Shown: positions 7,733-16,590, counted from the stretch's first letter. The stretch: DNA of 57,932 bases from Streptomyces aurantiacus (GCF_001418335.1 NZ_LIPP01000022.1:1-57932), one strand, 5' to 3'. The notes: generated by a model from the sequence alone, not told the origin. Numbers and translations are program-made.

Positions 7733-8719
7733 ATGGGGACTCAGGGGGAGTTATCGCCGTACGAAGCCCGGAACGCCGCGGGTTTCATCGCGTTGCTGCA
7801 ACAGCTCAAGGAGCGTTCGGGGCTGACGTATCGCCAGTTGGAGGAGCGGGCAGCCCGAAGCGGTGATGTCCTGGCGCGCAGCACGCTGGCCGACATCCTG
7901 CGCCGGACGAGCCTGCCGCGGCCTGACGTGCTGGCCGCGTTCGTGCGCGCCTGCGGGGACGGCCGGCGGGTCGACGCCTGGCTGGATGCCAGGGCGCGGA
8001 TCGCCGCGGATGCCGCTGCCGAGCCCGAGGGGGTGTTCGACGCGGCGGCCGACACCGTGTCCGACGTGGTGCCCGGCGCGGCGGCCGGTGCCGTGTCCGA
8101 CACCGGGTCCGACGCCGATGCTCGCCCGCGGGCCGCCGTTTCGACCAGAACATGGCTCCGCTGGACCAAGGGCCGTACGGTCGCGCTCGCGGCCTCGGCC
8201 CCGCTGCTCGCTCTGGTCGCCTGGGGCCTGCTCCCGGACAGTTCCGGCGGGGCCGGTGCTGTCGTGAGTCCCGCCGACGGCTGGGTCACCATCCGCCCCG
8301 CCCGTACGTCCGACCTCTGTCTGACCGACGGACGCGACCGGGGCGGTGTCTACGGCAGCGCCGTCGCCGTCCAGCTTGCCTGCGCCCGAGCGACCGTGCC
8401 GCGTACCTTTCTCGAACCGGCCGGCGAGGGTCTCTACCGCATCCAGTGGCATCACCCCCAGCTGGGAAAGGGATGCCTGACGGTCATGAGTACCGGCAAG
8501 GTGAAGGGCATGCTCGAACCACGGGACGACTGCGACCAGGCCACCCTGTTCCAGTTCGAAGCCACCGGCGCCGACAGCACGGGGGGCTTCCGGCTGCGCC
8601 CGGCCACCAGCAGCCGGTGCGTCGGCATCGCGGGCAACGACACGGCCGAGGGTGCCGAGGCAGTCGAAGAACGGTGCACCGGTGCGGCCGATCAACGGTT
8701 CCTCGTCCGGGCGGGCTGA
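7733..8719 (+). CDS. Membrane-anchored XRE-type HTH protein with extracellular ricin-like domain
   Basis: About 328 residues. Positions 12-70 form a helix-turn-helix typical of actinobacterial XRE proteins (FIALLQQLKERSGLTYRQLE, ARSTLADILRRTSLPRPDVL). An Ala/Asp-rich linker follows. One membrane helix spans about 148-167 (ALAASAPLLALVAWGLLP). The C-terminal 145 residues have six cysteines in pairs (DLCL, LACA, KGCL, DDCD, SRCV, ERCT) and repeated QxF/W-type strands as in ricin-type beta-trefoils. The topology would put DNA binding inside and ligand binding outside. In-frame ATGs also exist at 7724 and 7727. Confidence 0.75.
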   Translation: MGTQGELSPYEARNAAGFIALLQQLKERSGLTYRQLEERAARSGDVLARSTLADILRRTSLPRPDVLAAFVRACGDGRRVDAWLDARARIAADAAAEPEGVFDAAADTVSDVVPGAAAGAVSDTGSDADARPRAAVSTRTWLRWTKGRTVALAASAPLLALVAWGLLPDSSGGAGAVVSPADGWVTIRPARTSDLCLTDGRDRGGVYGSAVAVQLACARATVPRTFLEPAGEGLYRIQWHHPQLGKGCLTVMSTGKVKGMLEPRDDCDQATLFQFEATGADSTGGFRLRPATSSRCVGIAGNDTAEGAEAVEERCTGAADQRFLVRAG

Positions 8720-8777
8720 GGGCCCTCACCGCGGCCGACCACGGAGGCGTGCCGCCGGACGTACCCGTCTGCGCCGG

Positions 8778-10388
8778 TCATCTCGCCCTGGGTTCCGGGC
8801 CCGCCAGAATCCTGGCCTCGATCCGCTCGTAGTCCTTCTGCCGCTGCCGTGCCTCCCGGCGCCCCGAGAGCAACGTGCCGAGCCAGCCGAACGCGAAGCC
8901 CAACGGGATGGACACCGCACCGGTCGTGGTGAACGGGAACCAGTTGAAGTCGGCCTGGGGAAAGGCCGCCGTGGGCGTCCCGGACACCAGCCGGGTCCCC
9001 GGCATCAGTACGAGGACCGTGAGCGAGCCGCCGATGAGCGTGCTCAGCAGGCCGGTACGGGTGTAGCGGCGCCAGAAGAGGCTGTAGATCAGCGCCGGGG
9101 CGATGGCCGAGGCGGCCAGGCAGAAGGACAGCGTCGCCAGGGGCTGGAGGCTGCGGTGCTGGATGAGACCGGCGAGCACGATCGTCGGGATGCCGACGGC
9201 GAGCGCGGACACGCGTGCGACGGTCATCTCCCGCACCGGTGAGCGGGGGGTCGCGCGGCTGGCGTAGACGTCGTGGGCCAGGGAGTTGGCGCAGGCCAGG
9301 ATCATGCTGGCGACCGAGGCGAGCAGGGTGAGGAAGATCGCCGCCGTGACCGTGGTGAACAGGAACGTCTCGGGGCGTGAGACATGCGTGCCGAAGACCG
9401 CCCGCGAGCCGAGGAGATAGGCCGTGTTGCCGCGCGGGTCGGCCGCGGCGATCCCGGCCCGGCCGATGAGCGCGGTCGCACCGATCGCGACGACGGTGAT
9501 GATCAGCATGAACAGTGCCACCGACGACACCGCCCAGGACATCGAGCGGCGTACCTGCCGTGCGCTGTCCGCCGTGAACATACGCATGGTGACGTGGGGC
9601 AGGCAGGCGCCGCCGAGCACGATGGCGAACTGGGTGCTGATCATGTCCGTACCGGCGTGCGGGCCTCCGGCGAACTGCAGGCCGGAGTGCAGGAACGCCG
9701 GGCCCACGCCGCTGCGTTCCGCGGCCGTGCGGAACAGTGCTCCCGGGTCCCACGAGAAGGCGCGGAGCATCAGGAAGGCGACCACGACGCCCGAGCCGAG
9801 GAGCATGACCATCTTCAGGATCTGGATGAGGGCGGTGCCCTTCATCCCGCCGATGGCCGCGTACGTGATCATCAGGCCGCCGACCCCGATGACGCACCCG
9901 GTCTTCATGGCGGAGCCGTCGAAGCCGAGGATGAAGGCGAGCAACTGACCGGTGCTGGCGAGCTGGACCAGCATCATCGGCATCAGCGAGGCGATGGTCA
10001 CGACGCACGTGGTGATGCGCACGGCACGTCCGGGCATGCGCCGGGCCAGGGCGTCTCCCGGAGTGAAACGGCCGGTGTTCCGCAGGGGTTCGGCCAGCAG
10101 GAACATCAGGAGCAGCAGCGACAGAAGGGTGCTGAGAGCGAGGACGACACCGTCGTAGCCGCTCAGCGCGATGACGCCGCCGATGGTGAGGACGGTGGCC
10201 GCGGAGATGTAGTCGCCCGCGATGGCGAGGCCGTTGCGCATCGGGGACAACGAGCGGTAGCCGGTGTAGAACTCGTCGAGGTCGTCACGGTCCGGGCCCG
10301 CGACGACGCAGAGCAGCAGGGTCACGGTGACCACGGTGCAGAAGGCGACCAGCGACCACGTCTGTGCGGTGCCGCCGAAGTCCGTCAT
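8778..10388 (-). CDS. Sodium:solute symporter, ActP/MctC-like (acetate/monocarboxylate)
   Basis: 536-residue SSS-family transporter with about 13 hydrophobic helices. The family region DDLDEFYTGYRSLSPMRNGLAIAGDYISAA near residue 35 and the central GGMKGTALIQILKMVML match the ActP/MctC acetate or pyruvate group. It follows a DUF485 gene with a 4-nt overlap, the standard pairing for these permeases. The likely role is sodium- or proton-coupled uptake of a short carboxylate. It is convergent with the HTH/ricin-like gene, 58 bp away. Confidence 0.9.
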   Translation of the reverse strand: MTDFGGTAQTWSLVAFCTVVTVTLLLCVVAGPDRDDLDEFYTGYRSLSPMRNGLAIAGDYISAATVLTIGGVIALSGYDGVVLALSTLLSLLLLMFLLAEPLRNTGRFTPGDALARRMPGRAVRITTCVVTIASLMPMMLVQLASTGQLLAFILGFDGSAMKTGCVIGVGGLMITYAAIGGMKGTALIQILKMVMLLGSGVVVAFLMLRAFSWDPGALFRTAAERSGVGPAFLHSGLQFAGGPHAGTDMISTQFAIVLGGACLPHVTMRMFTADSARQVRRSMSWAVSSVALFMLIITVVAIGATALIGRAGIAAADPRGNTAYLLGSRAVFGTHVSRPETFLFTTVTAAIFLTLLASVASMILACANSLAHDVYASRATPRSPVREMTVARVSALAVGIPTIVLAGLIQHRSLQPLATLSFCLAASAIAPALIYSLFWRRYTRTGLLSTLIGGSLTVLVLMPGTRLVSGTPTAAFPQADFNWFPFTTTGAVSIPLGFAFGWLGTLLSGRREARQRQKDYERIEARILAGPEPRAR

Positions 10389-10819
10389 CGTCCGGGCTCC
10401 CGCTCGGCGAGCAGGGCCGTGCGCTGCCGCATCCGGCGCGCGAGCGGATCGACGTACCGGCTCGCCGTGTACTCGAAGAGCACGATCGCCAGCCAGGTGA
10501 CGGGGAGTTGGACCAGTCCGAGCACCATGCCGGTGGACAGTCCGCCGGTGACGGGCTTCGTCATGAACGACGGGTCCAGGACGGAGAGGGCCAGGAAGAG
10601 GGTGAAGTAGCCGAGGACCGTGCAGGCGGCGACGCGGCGCTGTCGGCGGTAGGCGCGGCGCAGGATGCGCAGGTCTCTGTGGTGCCCGGGTGCGGGTCCG
10701 GAGGGGAGCGCCGCGTGCTCGGGTAAGGACTCCCCGGACGCGGCCCAGGCGGGCCGTGCGGTGTCGTGCCTGGCGCGGTGCGGCTGAGCGGCGTACTCGT
10801 CCGAGGGGTCGTCGGACAT
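10385..10819 (-). CDS. DUF485 membrane protein, partner of the symporter
   Basis: 144 residues: a hydrophilic N-terminus, LRRAYRRQRRVAACTVLGYFTLFLAL as the first helix, MVLGLVQLPVTWLAIVLFEYTASRYVDPLARRM as the second. This is the DUF485 pattern (YjcH-like) found beside ActP-type symporters. AGGAGA lies just upstream of the ATG, and the stop overlaps the symporter start by 4 nt. It is thought to be an accessory subunit; its precise role is unproven. Confidence 0.88.
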   Translation of the reverse strand: MSDDPSDEYAAQPHRARHDTARPAWAASGESLPEHAALPSGPAPGHHRDLRILRRAYRRQRRVAACTVLGYFTLFLALSVLDPSFMTKPVTGGLSTGMVLGLVQLPVTWLAIVLFEYTASRYVDPLARRMRQRTALLAEREPGR

Positions 10820-11303
10820 CCCGGTTCTCCTAGCGCGGCAGGGGTCCGGCAGATGCGCGGACCGCAGGGAGGTGGGAAGACGTGTTCGAGTTCTCGCACG
10901 TTATTCGGCTGGATCCGCGATGTGAGGGCTTTTGCGCGATCTGGCTCGTTTGTGCGTGTCGGTGGCGTCGGCCGTGGACGGTTGCTCGGTCAACCGGTGA
11001 GAGATGTGCCAGGAGGTACGGGCGAAGCCTCACGGGAGCTGTCCGGGCCTGCGAGGGCAAGGGCTTTCGGCCCCCGGGACGCTCGCGGGGCAAGGGCGTT
11101 CGGTCTCCAGGGCGCGCGCTGAGCCGCACGGCCCCGCGTCCGGCATGTTCCGGTCTCCCGCATAGGGCTCATGAGTACCCTTCCGCGGGCTCCGCGAACC
11201 CGTCGCCGGCCCTACTGCCTTGCCCGCGACGGAAGTTGACGGAAGAGGCTCGCGTGCTCCTTGTTATGGGCGGCACAGGCGGCACAGGCGGCACAGGCCA
11301 CCG
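10820..11303. other. 484-bp intergenic region with a 9-bp tandem repeat
   Basis: I see no gene here. At 11272-11298, just after the MarR stop, GGCACAGGC is repeated three times. An imperfect direct repeat around GGGCAAGGGC occurs near 11060 and 11095. The segment next to 10819 must hold the promoter of the DUF485-symporter operon, but no clear -35/-10 pair stands out. Confidence 0.5.
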
Positions 11304-11756
11304 TCACGGGCGGGGCCAGGGCCGCCCGCCGAGCTGCTCGATGCTGGTGTTGAAACGCCTCAGATAGCCGGCGAACGCGGCGATGTCCTCGTCGGGCCAG
11401 TCGGCCATGACCCGGTCCAGGGCGCCGACGGTCCGCTCGCGCTCCTCGTCGAGAATCCGCGCCCCCTTGTCCGTGATGCGGAACTTGCGGGCCAGTCCGC
11501 CGTCGGGGTCGGCGATGCGCTCCGCGAGTCCGGCGCGCATGGCCGAGGCGGTCTGCCGGTTGAGGGTGGAGGCGTCGAGCCCGAACGCGTCGCTCAGCTC
11601 TCCGATCGACATGGGCCCCTGGACGCGAATACGGCTGAGCAACGTGTACGAGCTTCGCTCCAGGACGCTGTCCTTGCTGCGCCCGCCGTGGGCCGCCAGC
11701 GCGTGCCTGCCGAGCAGCATCTGCTCGTACTCGACCTCGTACGTCGGCTTGACCAT
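11304..11756 (-). CDS. MarR-family transcriptional regulator
   Basis: 150-residue MarR protein: YTLLSRIRVQGPMSIGELSDAFGLDASTLNRQTASAMRAGLAERI is the winged helix-turn-helix, ARKFRITDKGARIL the wing, and the flanking helices form the dimer interface. The frame stays open to 11867, but ATG 11756 has AGGAG at proper distance. It is divergent from an MFS drug exporter. The usual logic would be repression of the exporter, relieved by its substrate. Confidence 0.92.
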   Translation of the reverse strand: MVKPTYEVEYEQMLLGRHALAAHGGRSKDSVLERSSYTLLSRIRVQGPMSIGELSDAFGLDASTLNRQTASAMRAGLAERIADPDGGLARKFRITDKGARILDEERERTVGALDRVMADWPDEDIAAFAGYLRRFNTSIEQLGGRPWPRP

Positions 11757-11852
11757 GCGCTCCTGCCTCCCGCTTTCCCGACGGGGCCGACGCGGCTCGT
11801 TCTGCGGTGGCCCCGGCTCCATCTTCCCATGGCTATGCACTAGGCATGCGAC

Positions 11853-11865
11853 GTGCATGATGCAC
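11853..11865. promoter_or_regulatory. GTGCAT-N-ATGCAC palindrome, candidate MarR operator
   Basis: Perfect 6-bp arms with 1-nt centre, about 100 nt upstream of the MarR start. It is surrounded by further TGCAT/ATGCA half-sites between 11833 and 11886. It sits in the shared MarR/MFS intergenic region, where a MarR dimer would bind. Assignment is by position and symmetry only. Confidence 0.5.
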
Positions 11866-11898
11866 AAGATATGTACACTGCATGCTCACTGGTCCGAA

Positions 11899-11990
11899 CG
11901 AGCTGCGAATAGCCAAGCCGAGCCAAGCGGAGCCAGGCCGAGCCAGGCCGAGCCAGGCCGAGCCAGGCCGAGTCAAGACGAGCTGCGAAC
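11899..11990. repeat. Phased 10-bp tandem array between MarR and MFS genes
   Basis: Seven consecutive 10-bp units (AGCCARGCSG type, four of them exactly AGCCAGGCCG, the last degenerate) occupy 11911-11980. ACGAGCTGCGAA occurs at both edges. The period equals almost one helical turn. The array lies in the leader of the MFS gene, ending 27 nt before its GTG start. Confidence 0.85.
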
Positions 11991-12016
11991 AGATGCGAAG
12001 AGAGGCGAGGAGTCCC

Positions 12017-13477
12017 GTGCCGGGAGCCCCCCGAACGTCCCCCCATACCAATGGCGTGATCGCCACGCTGGCCTTCGCCGGCACCACCGCGGCGATCATG
12101 CAGACCCTGGTCACGCCGCTCATCGCGGACCTGCCACAGATCCTGCACAGCTCGTCCTCGAACACGGCATGGGTGATCACGGTCACGCTGCTGGTGGCGG
12201 CGGTCTGTGTGCCTGTCACCGGACGCCTGGGCGACCTGCTGGGCAAGCGGCGGATGCTCCTCGCCTGCTCGGTTCCCCTCATCGTGGGTTCGGTGGTGTG
12301 CGCGCTCTCGTCGTCCGTCGTGCCGATGATCGTCGGTCGCGGTCTGCAAGGTATGGGCATGGGCATGGTGCCGCTCGGTATCGCGCTCCTGCGTGACGTG
12401 GTGCCGGCCGAGAAGCTCAGCTCGTCCATCGCGCTCGTGAGCGCGTCCATGGGCATCGGAGGCGGCCTTGGCCTGCCGATCGCCGCGGCGGTCGCCCAGT
12501 ACGCGAGCTGGCGCGTGCTGTTCTGGGGCTCCGCCGTCCTGGCCGTGGCGATCGCCGTCCTGATCTGGTTCCTGATCCCGGACGTCCCCGCCGGAGCCAA
12601 GGGACAGCGCTTCGACGCGCCCGGCGCGATAGGGCTCGGCGTCGGCCTGGTCTGCCTGCTGCTCGCGGTCTCCAAGGGCGCCGAGTGGGGCTGGGGCTCG
12701 GCGACGACGCTCGGCCTGTTCACCGCCGCTGTCGTGGTGCTGCTGGCCTGGGGCGTGTGGGAGACGCGCACCCGGGACCCGCTGGTCGACCTGCGCACCA
12801 CGGCCCGCCCCCGGGTCCTGCTCACCAACGTCGCCTCGCTCTTCGTCGGCTTCGGCATGTACGCCGGCATGCTGATCGTTCCCCAGCTGCTGCAGTTCCC
12901 CGAGGAGACCGGCTACGGCCTGGGCCAGTCGATGCTCGCGGCGGGCCTGTGGATGGCCCCCGGCGGCATCATGATGATGGTCGTCTCCCCGCTCGGCGGA
13001 AAGCTCACCGACGCGCGCGGCCCGAAGTTCACCCTGATCTCCGGCATCCTCGTCATCGCCGCCGGTTACGGTCTCTCGCTCGCGCTGATGGGCTCCGCCT
13101 GGGGGCTCATGGTGGTCCTCATGGTGACCAGCAGCGGAGTGGGCCTCGCCTACGGGGCGATGCCCGCACTGATCATGAGCTCGGTCCCGCTCTCCGAGAC
13201 CGCCGCCGCCAACGGCTTCAACACCCTCATGCGCTCGCTCGGCACGTCCGTGGGCGCCGCCGTCGTCGGCGTGGTCCTCTCCCAGATGACCGTCACCATG
13301 GGCGGATTCAGCATCACCTCGGAGAACGGCTTCCGTACCGCACTGATCATCGGTGCCGGGGTCGCCCTGGTGGCCGCCGTCGTCGCGGCCGTCATCCCGG
13401 CCGGCCGGCCCGCCGGGGCCGACCGCACCACGACCGACCGGGCCGAGGCGTCCGAAGAGGCCGCGGTCGAAGCCTGA
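12017..13477 (+). CDS. MFS multidrug exporter, DHA2 (EmrB/QacA) family
   Basis: 486-residue permease with 14 predicted helices and the DHA2 motifs: GRLGDLLGKRRMLLACSV (motif A), LQGMGMGMVPLGIALLRDVVP and SSSIALVSASMGIGGGLGLPIAAAVAQYASWRVLF (motif C region). It would expel hydrophobic compounds by proton antiport. The frame is open from 11882, but that portion translates the tandem DNA repeat. GTG 12017, with GAGGAG 6 nt upstream, is the better start. A strong hairpin follows the stop. Confidence 0.92.
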   Translation: MPGAPRTSPHTNGVIATLAFAGTTAAIMQTLVTPLIADLPQILHSSSSNTAWVITVTLLVAAVCVPVTGRLGDLLGKRRMLLACSVPLIVGSVVCALSSSVVPMIVGRGLQGMGMGMVPLGIALLRDVVPAEKLSSSIALVSASMGIGGGLGLPIAAAVAQYASWRVLFWGSAVLAVAIAVLIWFLIPDVPAGAKGQRFDAPGAIGLGVGLVCLLLAVSKGAEWGWGSATTLGLFTAAVVVLLAWGVWETRTRDPLVDLRTTARPRVLLTNVASLFVGFGMYAGMLIVPQLLQFPEETGYGLGQSMLAAGLWMAPGGIMMMVVSPLGGKLTDARGPKFTLISGILVIAAGYGLSLALMGSAWGLMVVLMVTSSGVGLAYGAMPALIMSSVPLSETAAANGFNTLMRSLGTSVGAAVVGVVLSQMTVTMGGFSITSENGFRTALIIGAGVALVAAVVAAVIPAGRPAGADRTTTDRAEASEEAAVEA

Positions 13478-13492
13478 CGCCCGCGGAGCGTG

Positions 13493-13532
13493 CGGCGGCC
13501 CCGGGACTCCCGCAGGAGTCCCGGGGCCGCCG
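13493..13532 (+). terminator. Terminator hairpin after the MFS gene
   Basis: 18-bp GC-rich stem (13493-13510 with 13515-13532) and CGCA loop, 15 nt after the MFS stop. No T-run follows, as is common for actinobacterial terminators. Confidence 0.85.
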
Positions 13533-13920
13533 TGTGTCCACGCCGCCGCGCGCACGCCGGGGTTCGGCACGCGCGTTCCTGACCGTCACCTGGACTCCCT
13601 CCGCACCTGCCATGCCCCCAAGGTTGTCCGGGGATTCACCAACAAGTGCCATATAGGTGACCAATTCGCGTGATGGCATGCAGGAGGAATATGACTGTAC
13701 AAGTCTCGATTTGGTTGCGTCACAGGACGCGCAGTGACAAGCGGGGTGCGCGTACTTAGCATGAGCCTCCCGCTCACCCCCTGAAACTCCCGTGTGACGG
13801 GGCGTCATGAACCTCGGCGCCGACGGCCTCATGGTTGGTCTTCGGCGCGCGCGTCAGTCGTGCAGAAAGGTTTCTTCAGCGTCGGCTCCCGTACGGGGCC
13901 CGCGGTCCGAAAGGCATTCG
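13533..13920. other. Leader region before the MHYT gene, possible 22-aa ORF
   Basis: 388 bp that is noticeably less GC-rich around 13630-13760. It contains separated arms TGCCAT/ATGGCA (13648-13653, 13674-13679). A strong AGGAGG (13682-13687) stands just before ATG 13691, which opens a 22-codon frame (MTVQVSIWLRHRTRSDKRGA...) ending at 13759. The frame has no known similarity. Spacing to AGGAGG is short, so translation is uncertain. Confidence 0.4.
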
Positions 13921-14772
13921 GTGAACAGTTCGGTAACCCAGTTCAACTACGGAATGGTCACTCCTGTCATCGCGTTCCTGATGGCCTGCGCCGGTTCGGC
14001 ACTCGGTCTGCGGTGCACGACGCGGTCGGTCCGCATGGGTATGCGCGGGCGCAGGGCCGCATGGCTCGCGCTGGGCGCGGTCTGCATCGGATCAGGCATT
14101 TGGACGATGCACTTCATCGCCATGATCGGATTCACCATCCGCGGTGCGGCGATCGAGTACGACCCGGCCTTCACGTTCCTCAGCCTGGCTGTCGCGGTGG
14201 TCGTGGTCTTCTTCGGCGTCTTCGTCGTGGGTTACCGCGGCGCCTCTCCGATCACCCTGGGCATCGCCGGGGTGATCACCGGTGCGGGCGTCGCGGCGAT
14301 GCACTACATCGGGATGCACGGCATGCAGTTCGCCGGGCACACGACGTTCGATCCCGTGACCGTCGGCCTGTCGGTGCTGATAGCCGTCACGGCGGCGACC
14401 GCCGCCCTGTGGGCGGCCGTGTCCCTGCACAGCCTGGCGTCCGCGGTGGCCGCGAGCGTCATCATGGGCGTCGCCGTGACGGGCATGCACTACACCGGAA
14501 TGGCCGCGATGAGCGTCCACGTCGACGCCGACTCAGCGGTCCTCGGCCAGTCCTCGCTGGATCTGCTCGTCTCCCTTCTCCCCATGGTGGGGGGACCGAT
14601 TCTCGTGATGGTCCTGGCGTCCGTGATCGTCATGTTCGATCCCGACATGCTCATCGGCAGCGAACCCGTCCGAGGCCACCAGGCCCAGCACAGCCACCAG
14701 GCCCAGGAGCCGCAGCCCACCCACGCTTCGGACGAGCGACCGGCAGCGTCCTCGTCCTGGCCCCCGCTCTGA
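13921..14772 (+). CDS. MHYT-domain integral membrane protein
   Basis: 283 residues with seven hydrophobic helices and the three diagnostic repeats MHFIAMIGF, MHYIGMHGM and MHYTGMAAM. In MHYT proteins these are proposed to bind copper or sense O2, CO or NO at the membrane. The short C-terminal tail is Gln/His-rich and carries no GGDEF, EAL or HTH output domain. It may therefore be a stand-alone sensor subunit. GTG 13921 (VNSSVTQFNYG) gives the family N-terminus; the longer frame from 13807 adds an implausible Arg/Ser leader. Confidence 0.85.
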   Translation: MNSSVTQFNYGMVTPVIAFLMACAGSALGLRCTTRSVRMGMRGRRAAWLALGAVCIGSGIWTMHFIAMIGFTIRGAAIEYDPAFTFLSLAVAVVVVFFGVFVVGYRGASPITLGIAGVITGAGVAAMHYIGMHGMQFAGHTTFDPVTVGLSVLIAVTAATAALWAAVSLHSLASAVAASVIMGVAVTGMHYTGMAAMSVHVDADSAVLGQSSLDLLVSLLPMVGGPILVMVLASVIVMFDPDMLIGSEPVRGHQAQHSHQAQEPQPTHASDERPAASSSWPPL

Positions 14773-14912
14773 CCCACGGACCTGCTGTCCGTCCCGCTGC
14801 GTCGCCGGGCTGCCGGGCCGCCGGGCGGCAGCCGCGCGTCAGAGCGGGGCGGGGCGGGGCATGGGGTCGGCTCCGGGCAGGGGACATTGTTGGGCCCTGG
14901 CTCCTCGTCGGC

Positions 14913-15638
14913 TCAGACGTCGGTGACGCGCAGCCCGGCGTGTGCCTTGTAGCGGCGGTTGACCGAGATCAGGTTGGCGACCAGCGACTCGACCTGGTGG
15001 GCATTGCGTAGCCGTCCCGCGAAGATGCCGCGCATGCCGGGGATGCGGCCGGCCAGCGCCTGGACGATCTCCACATCACTGCGGACGTCGCCGAGAACCA
15101 TCACGTCGGTGTTGATCCCGTCGATCTCCGGGTCCTGGAGCAGGACCGCCGAAAGATGGTGAAACGCCGCCGTCACCCGCGAGTCCGGCAGGAGGGCGGC
15201 GGCCTGCTGGGCAGCGCTGCCCTCCTTCGGCTTCAGCGCGTAGGCGCCCTGCTTGTCGAAGCCCAGCGGGTTCACGCAGTCGACGACCAGCTTGCCGGTC
15301 AGCTCCTCGCGCAGGGACTCCAGGGTCGTGCCGTGGCCCTCCCACGGCACGGCGACGATCACGATGTCGCCGCGTCGCGCGCACCCGGCATTGTCGGCGC
15401 CCTCGACGCCGTACTCCAGCTCCTCGGCCGCGGCCTGGGCGCGCTCCGCCGCCCGCGAGCCGATGATCACCTTCTGGCCGGCCCGGGCGAGCCGGTAGGC
15501 GAGGCCCTTGCCCTGCGGCCCGGTCCCGCCGAGCACGCTCACGATGAGCCCGGAGACGTCGGGGAGGTCCCAGGGGCCCTTGACCGGGGCTTTCGCGGGG
15601 GACCCGGCGGGCTGCTGTGCACTGTCGATGGATGTCAT
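14913..15638 (-). CDS. npdG: F420:NADP(H) oxidoreductase
   Basis: 241 residues. A Rossmann start SVLGGTGPQGKGLAYRLARAGQKVIIGSR binds NADP(H). DIVIVAVPWEGH and KLVVDCVNPLGFDKQGAY are the NpdG/Fno signatures, and TAAFHHLSAVLLQDP belongs to the F420-binding face. The enzyme exchanges hydride between NADPH and coenzyme F420, supplying F420H2 to F420-dependent oxidoreductases. An N-terminal extension of about 28 residues precedes the fold, as in streptomycete homologues. A luciferase-like oxidoreductase gene lies 1.2 kb downstream on the other strand. Confidence 0.92.
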   Translation of the reverse strand: MTSIDSAQQPAGSPAKAPVKGPWDLPDVSGLIVSVLGGTGPQGKGLAYRLARAGQKVIIGSRAAERAQAAAEELEYGVEGADNAGCARRGDIVIVAVPWEGHGTTLESLREELTGKLVVDCVNPLGFDKQGAYALKPKEGSAAQQAAALLPDSRVTAAFHHLSAVLLQDPEIDGINTDVMVLGDVRSDVEIVQALAGRIPGMRGIFAGRLRNAHQVESLVANLISVNRRYKAHAGLRVTDV

Positions 15639-15904
15639 GAGCCGACTTTCGGTTCGATGGCTGCCTCGCTCAGGTGAGGTCTGTCGCAGGTGTCCCAGGG
15701 AAGGTGACGGCTCGTACGGGCCGTAGTCGCCGGTCTCCCGTGAGGAGTGCAGGGAACGAGGGCCGCGTACAGCAGGGCGTGGTGTCGGCGGGGCGCCCGC
15801 ACCTCACCAGGATCGACCGACTTCCCGGCGGCTGCCCTGGAGGCCGCGCGAGCAACCTCGCAGGCGGTTCGAGTGTCTCGCAGGGACGTCCCCGCGTCGT
15901 GCCA

Positions 15905-16198
15905 TCAGCCCTGCTCGTCGACCACGAACTGGACGCTCCGCACGGACTCGATGTGGTCTTGGGGCAGGGCGAGGTGCGCAGGGTGCTTGAGGTAGGTGTA
16001 GAAGTCCTCAGTGTTCTCGAACTCGGTGACGATCGCGTAGTCGGCGTTTGTCGGACGTTCACCGAGGTCACGGCCTTGGCGGATGCGCAAGGGGAAGTCG
16101 GTCCGGTCCGGCAGTGCTGCCAGTGCGTCGCGGAACGCCTCGATCTGGGCCGCGCTCGCCGACTCCTTGAACGTGAGGGTGACGCAGTGGATCAGCAT
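15905..16198 (-). CDS. Dabb-family (stress-responsive A/B barrel) protein
   Basis: 97-residue ferredoxin-like alpha/beta barrel: MLIHCVTLTFKESASAAQIEAFRDAL, then DYAIVTEFENTEDFYTYLKHPAHLAL and IESVRSVQFVVDEQ. These match the Dabb pattern of small dimeric proteins. Known members include olivetolic acid cyclase and stress proteins. It could act on a polyketide or aromatic intermediate, or simply be stress-induced. The frame is open to 16435 but only ATG 16198 gives the domain start. Confidence 0.87.
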   Translation of the reverse strand: MLIHCVTLTFKESASAAQIEAFRDALAALPDRTDFPLRIRQGRDLGERPTNADYAIVTEFENTEDFYTYLKHPAHLALPQDHIESVRSVQFVVDEQG

Positions 16199-16396
16199 GC
16201 GGGCTCCCGCGTGGACGTGGTGACGCTCTCGGTTGGTCTGTCGGGCTGACGCCGGGTCATCGGCGAAGCCCTCTCTGCGAGTGGGCGATGGAGAGAGGCG
16301 CCGGGCCGCAGACGACAAGTCCATGAACGCAAATATGTTGAATGGCGACTGTGGGTGCCTACCGCCTGCTTCACAGTGCCCAGAGGCTTCCATTTT

Positions 16397-16414
16397 GTCA
16401 ATGGTCACTAACTT
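16397..16414 (-). promoter_or_regulatory. Operator-like copy 1 (inverted orientation)
   Basis: On the minus strand this reads AAGTTAGTGACCATTGAC, resembling AAGTTACTAGTGATTGAC at 16767-16784. It is adjacent to the palindrome CTTGATCAAG. Candidate binding site for the tandem TetR protein of this cluster, by similarity between copies only. Confidence 0.4.
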
Positions 16415-16590
16415 GATCAAGCGCCCGTGGTGCATCAGGGTGCCGGAGGTGCGGTGGCGTGGCGGGTGCCCGGCCGCGGTCGGCTCCGGTGAGCTCCGGT
16501 GAGCCGACTCTGCGGTCTGCCCTCGGTCTGCCTCGGGCGGGCGTGGGGCGCGTGGGTGCGGGTGTCAGGGGCGTCTGACATGTGCGGCTT

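Noticed and set aside
10820..11303. tRNA or small RNA gene in the long gap
   Set aside because: No cloverleaf or strong isolated hairpin with promoter could be found by eye.
11911..11980. Possible CRISPR array
   Set aside because: Units are 10 bp and directly adjacent, without spacers or cas genes.
12017..13477. Translation from ATG 11882
   Set aside because: It would translate the 10-bp DNA repeat into PSQAEPGRAR-type sequence; GTG 12017 has a proper ribosome-binding site and family-like start.
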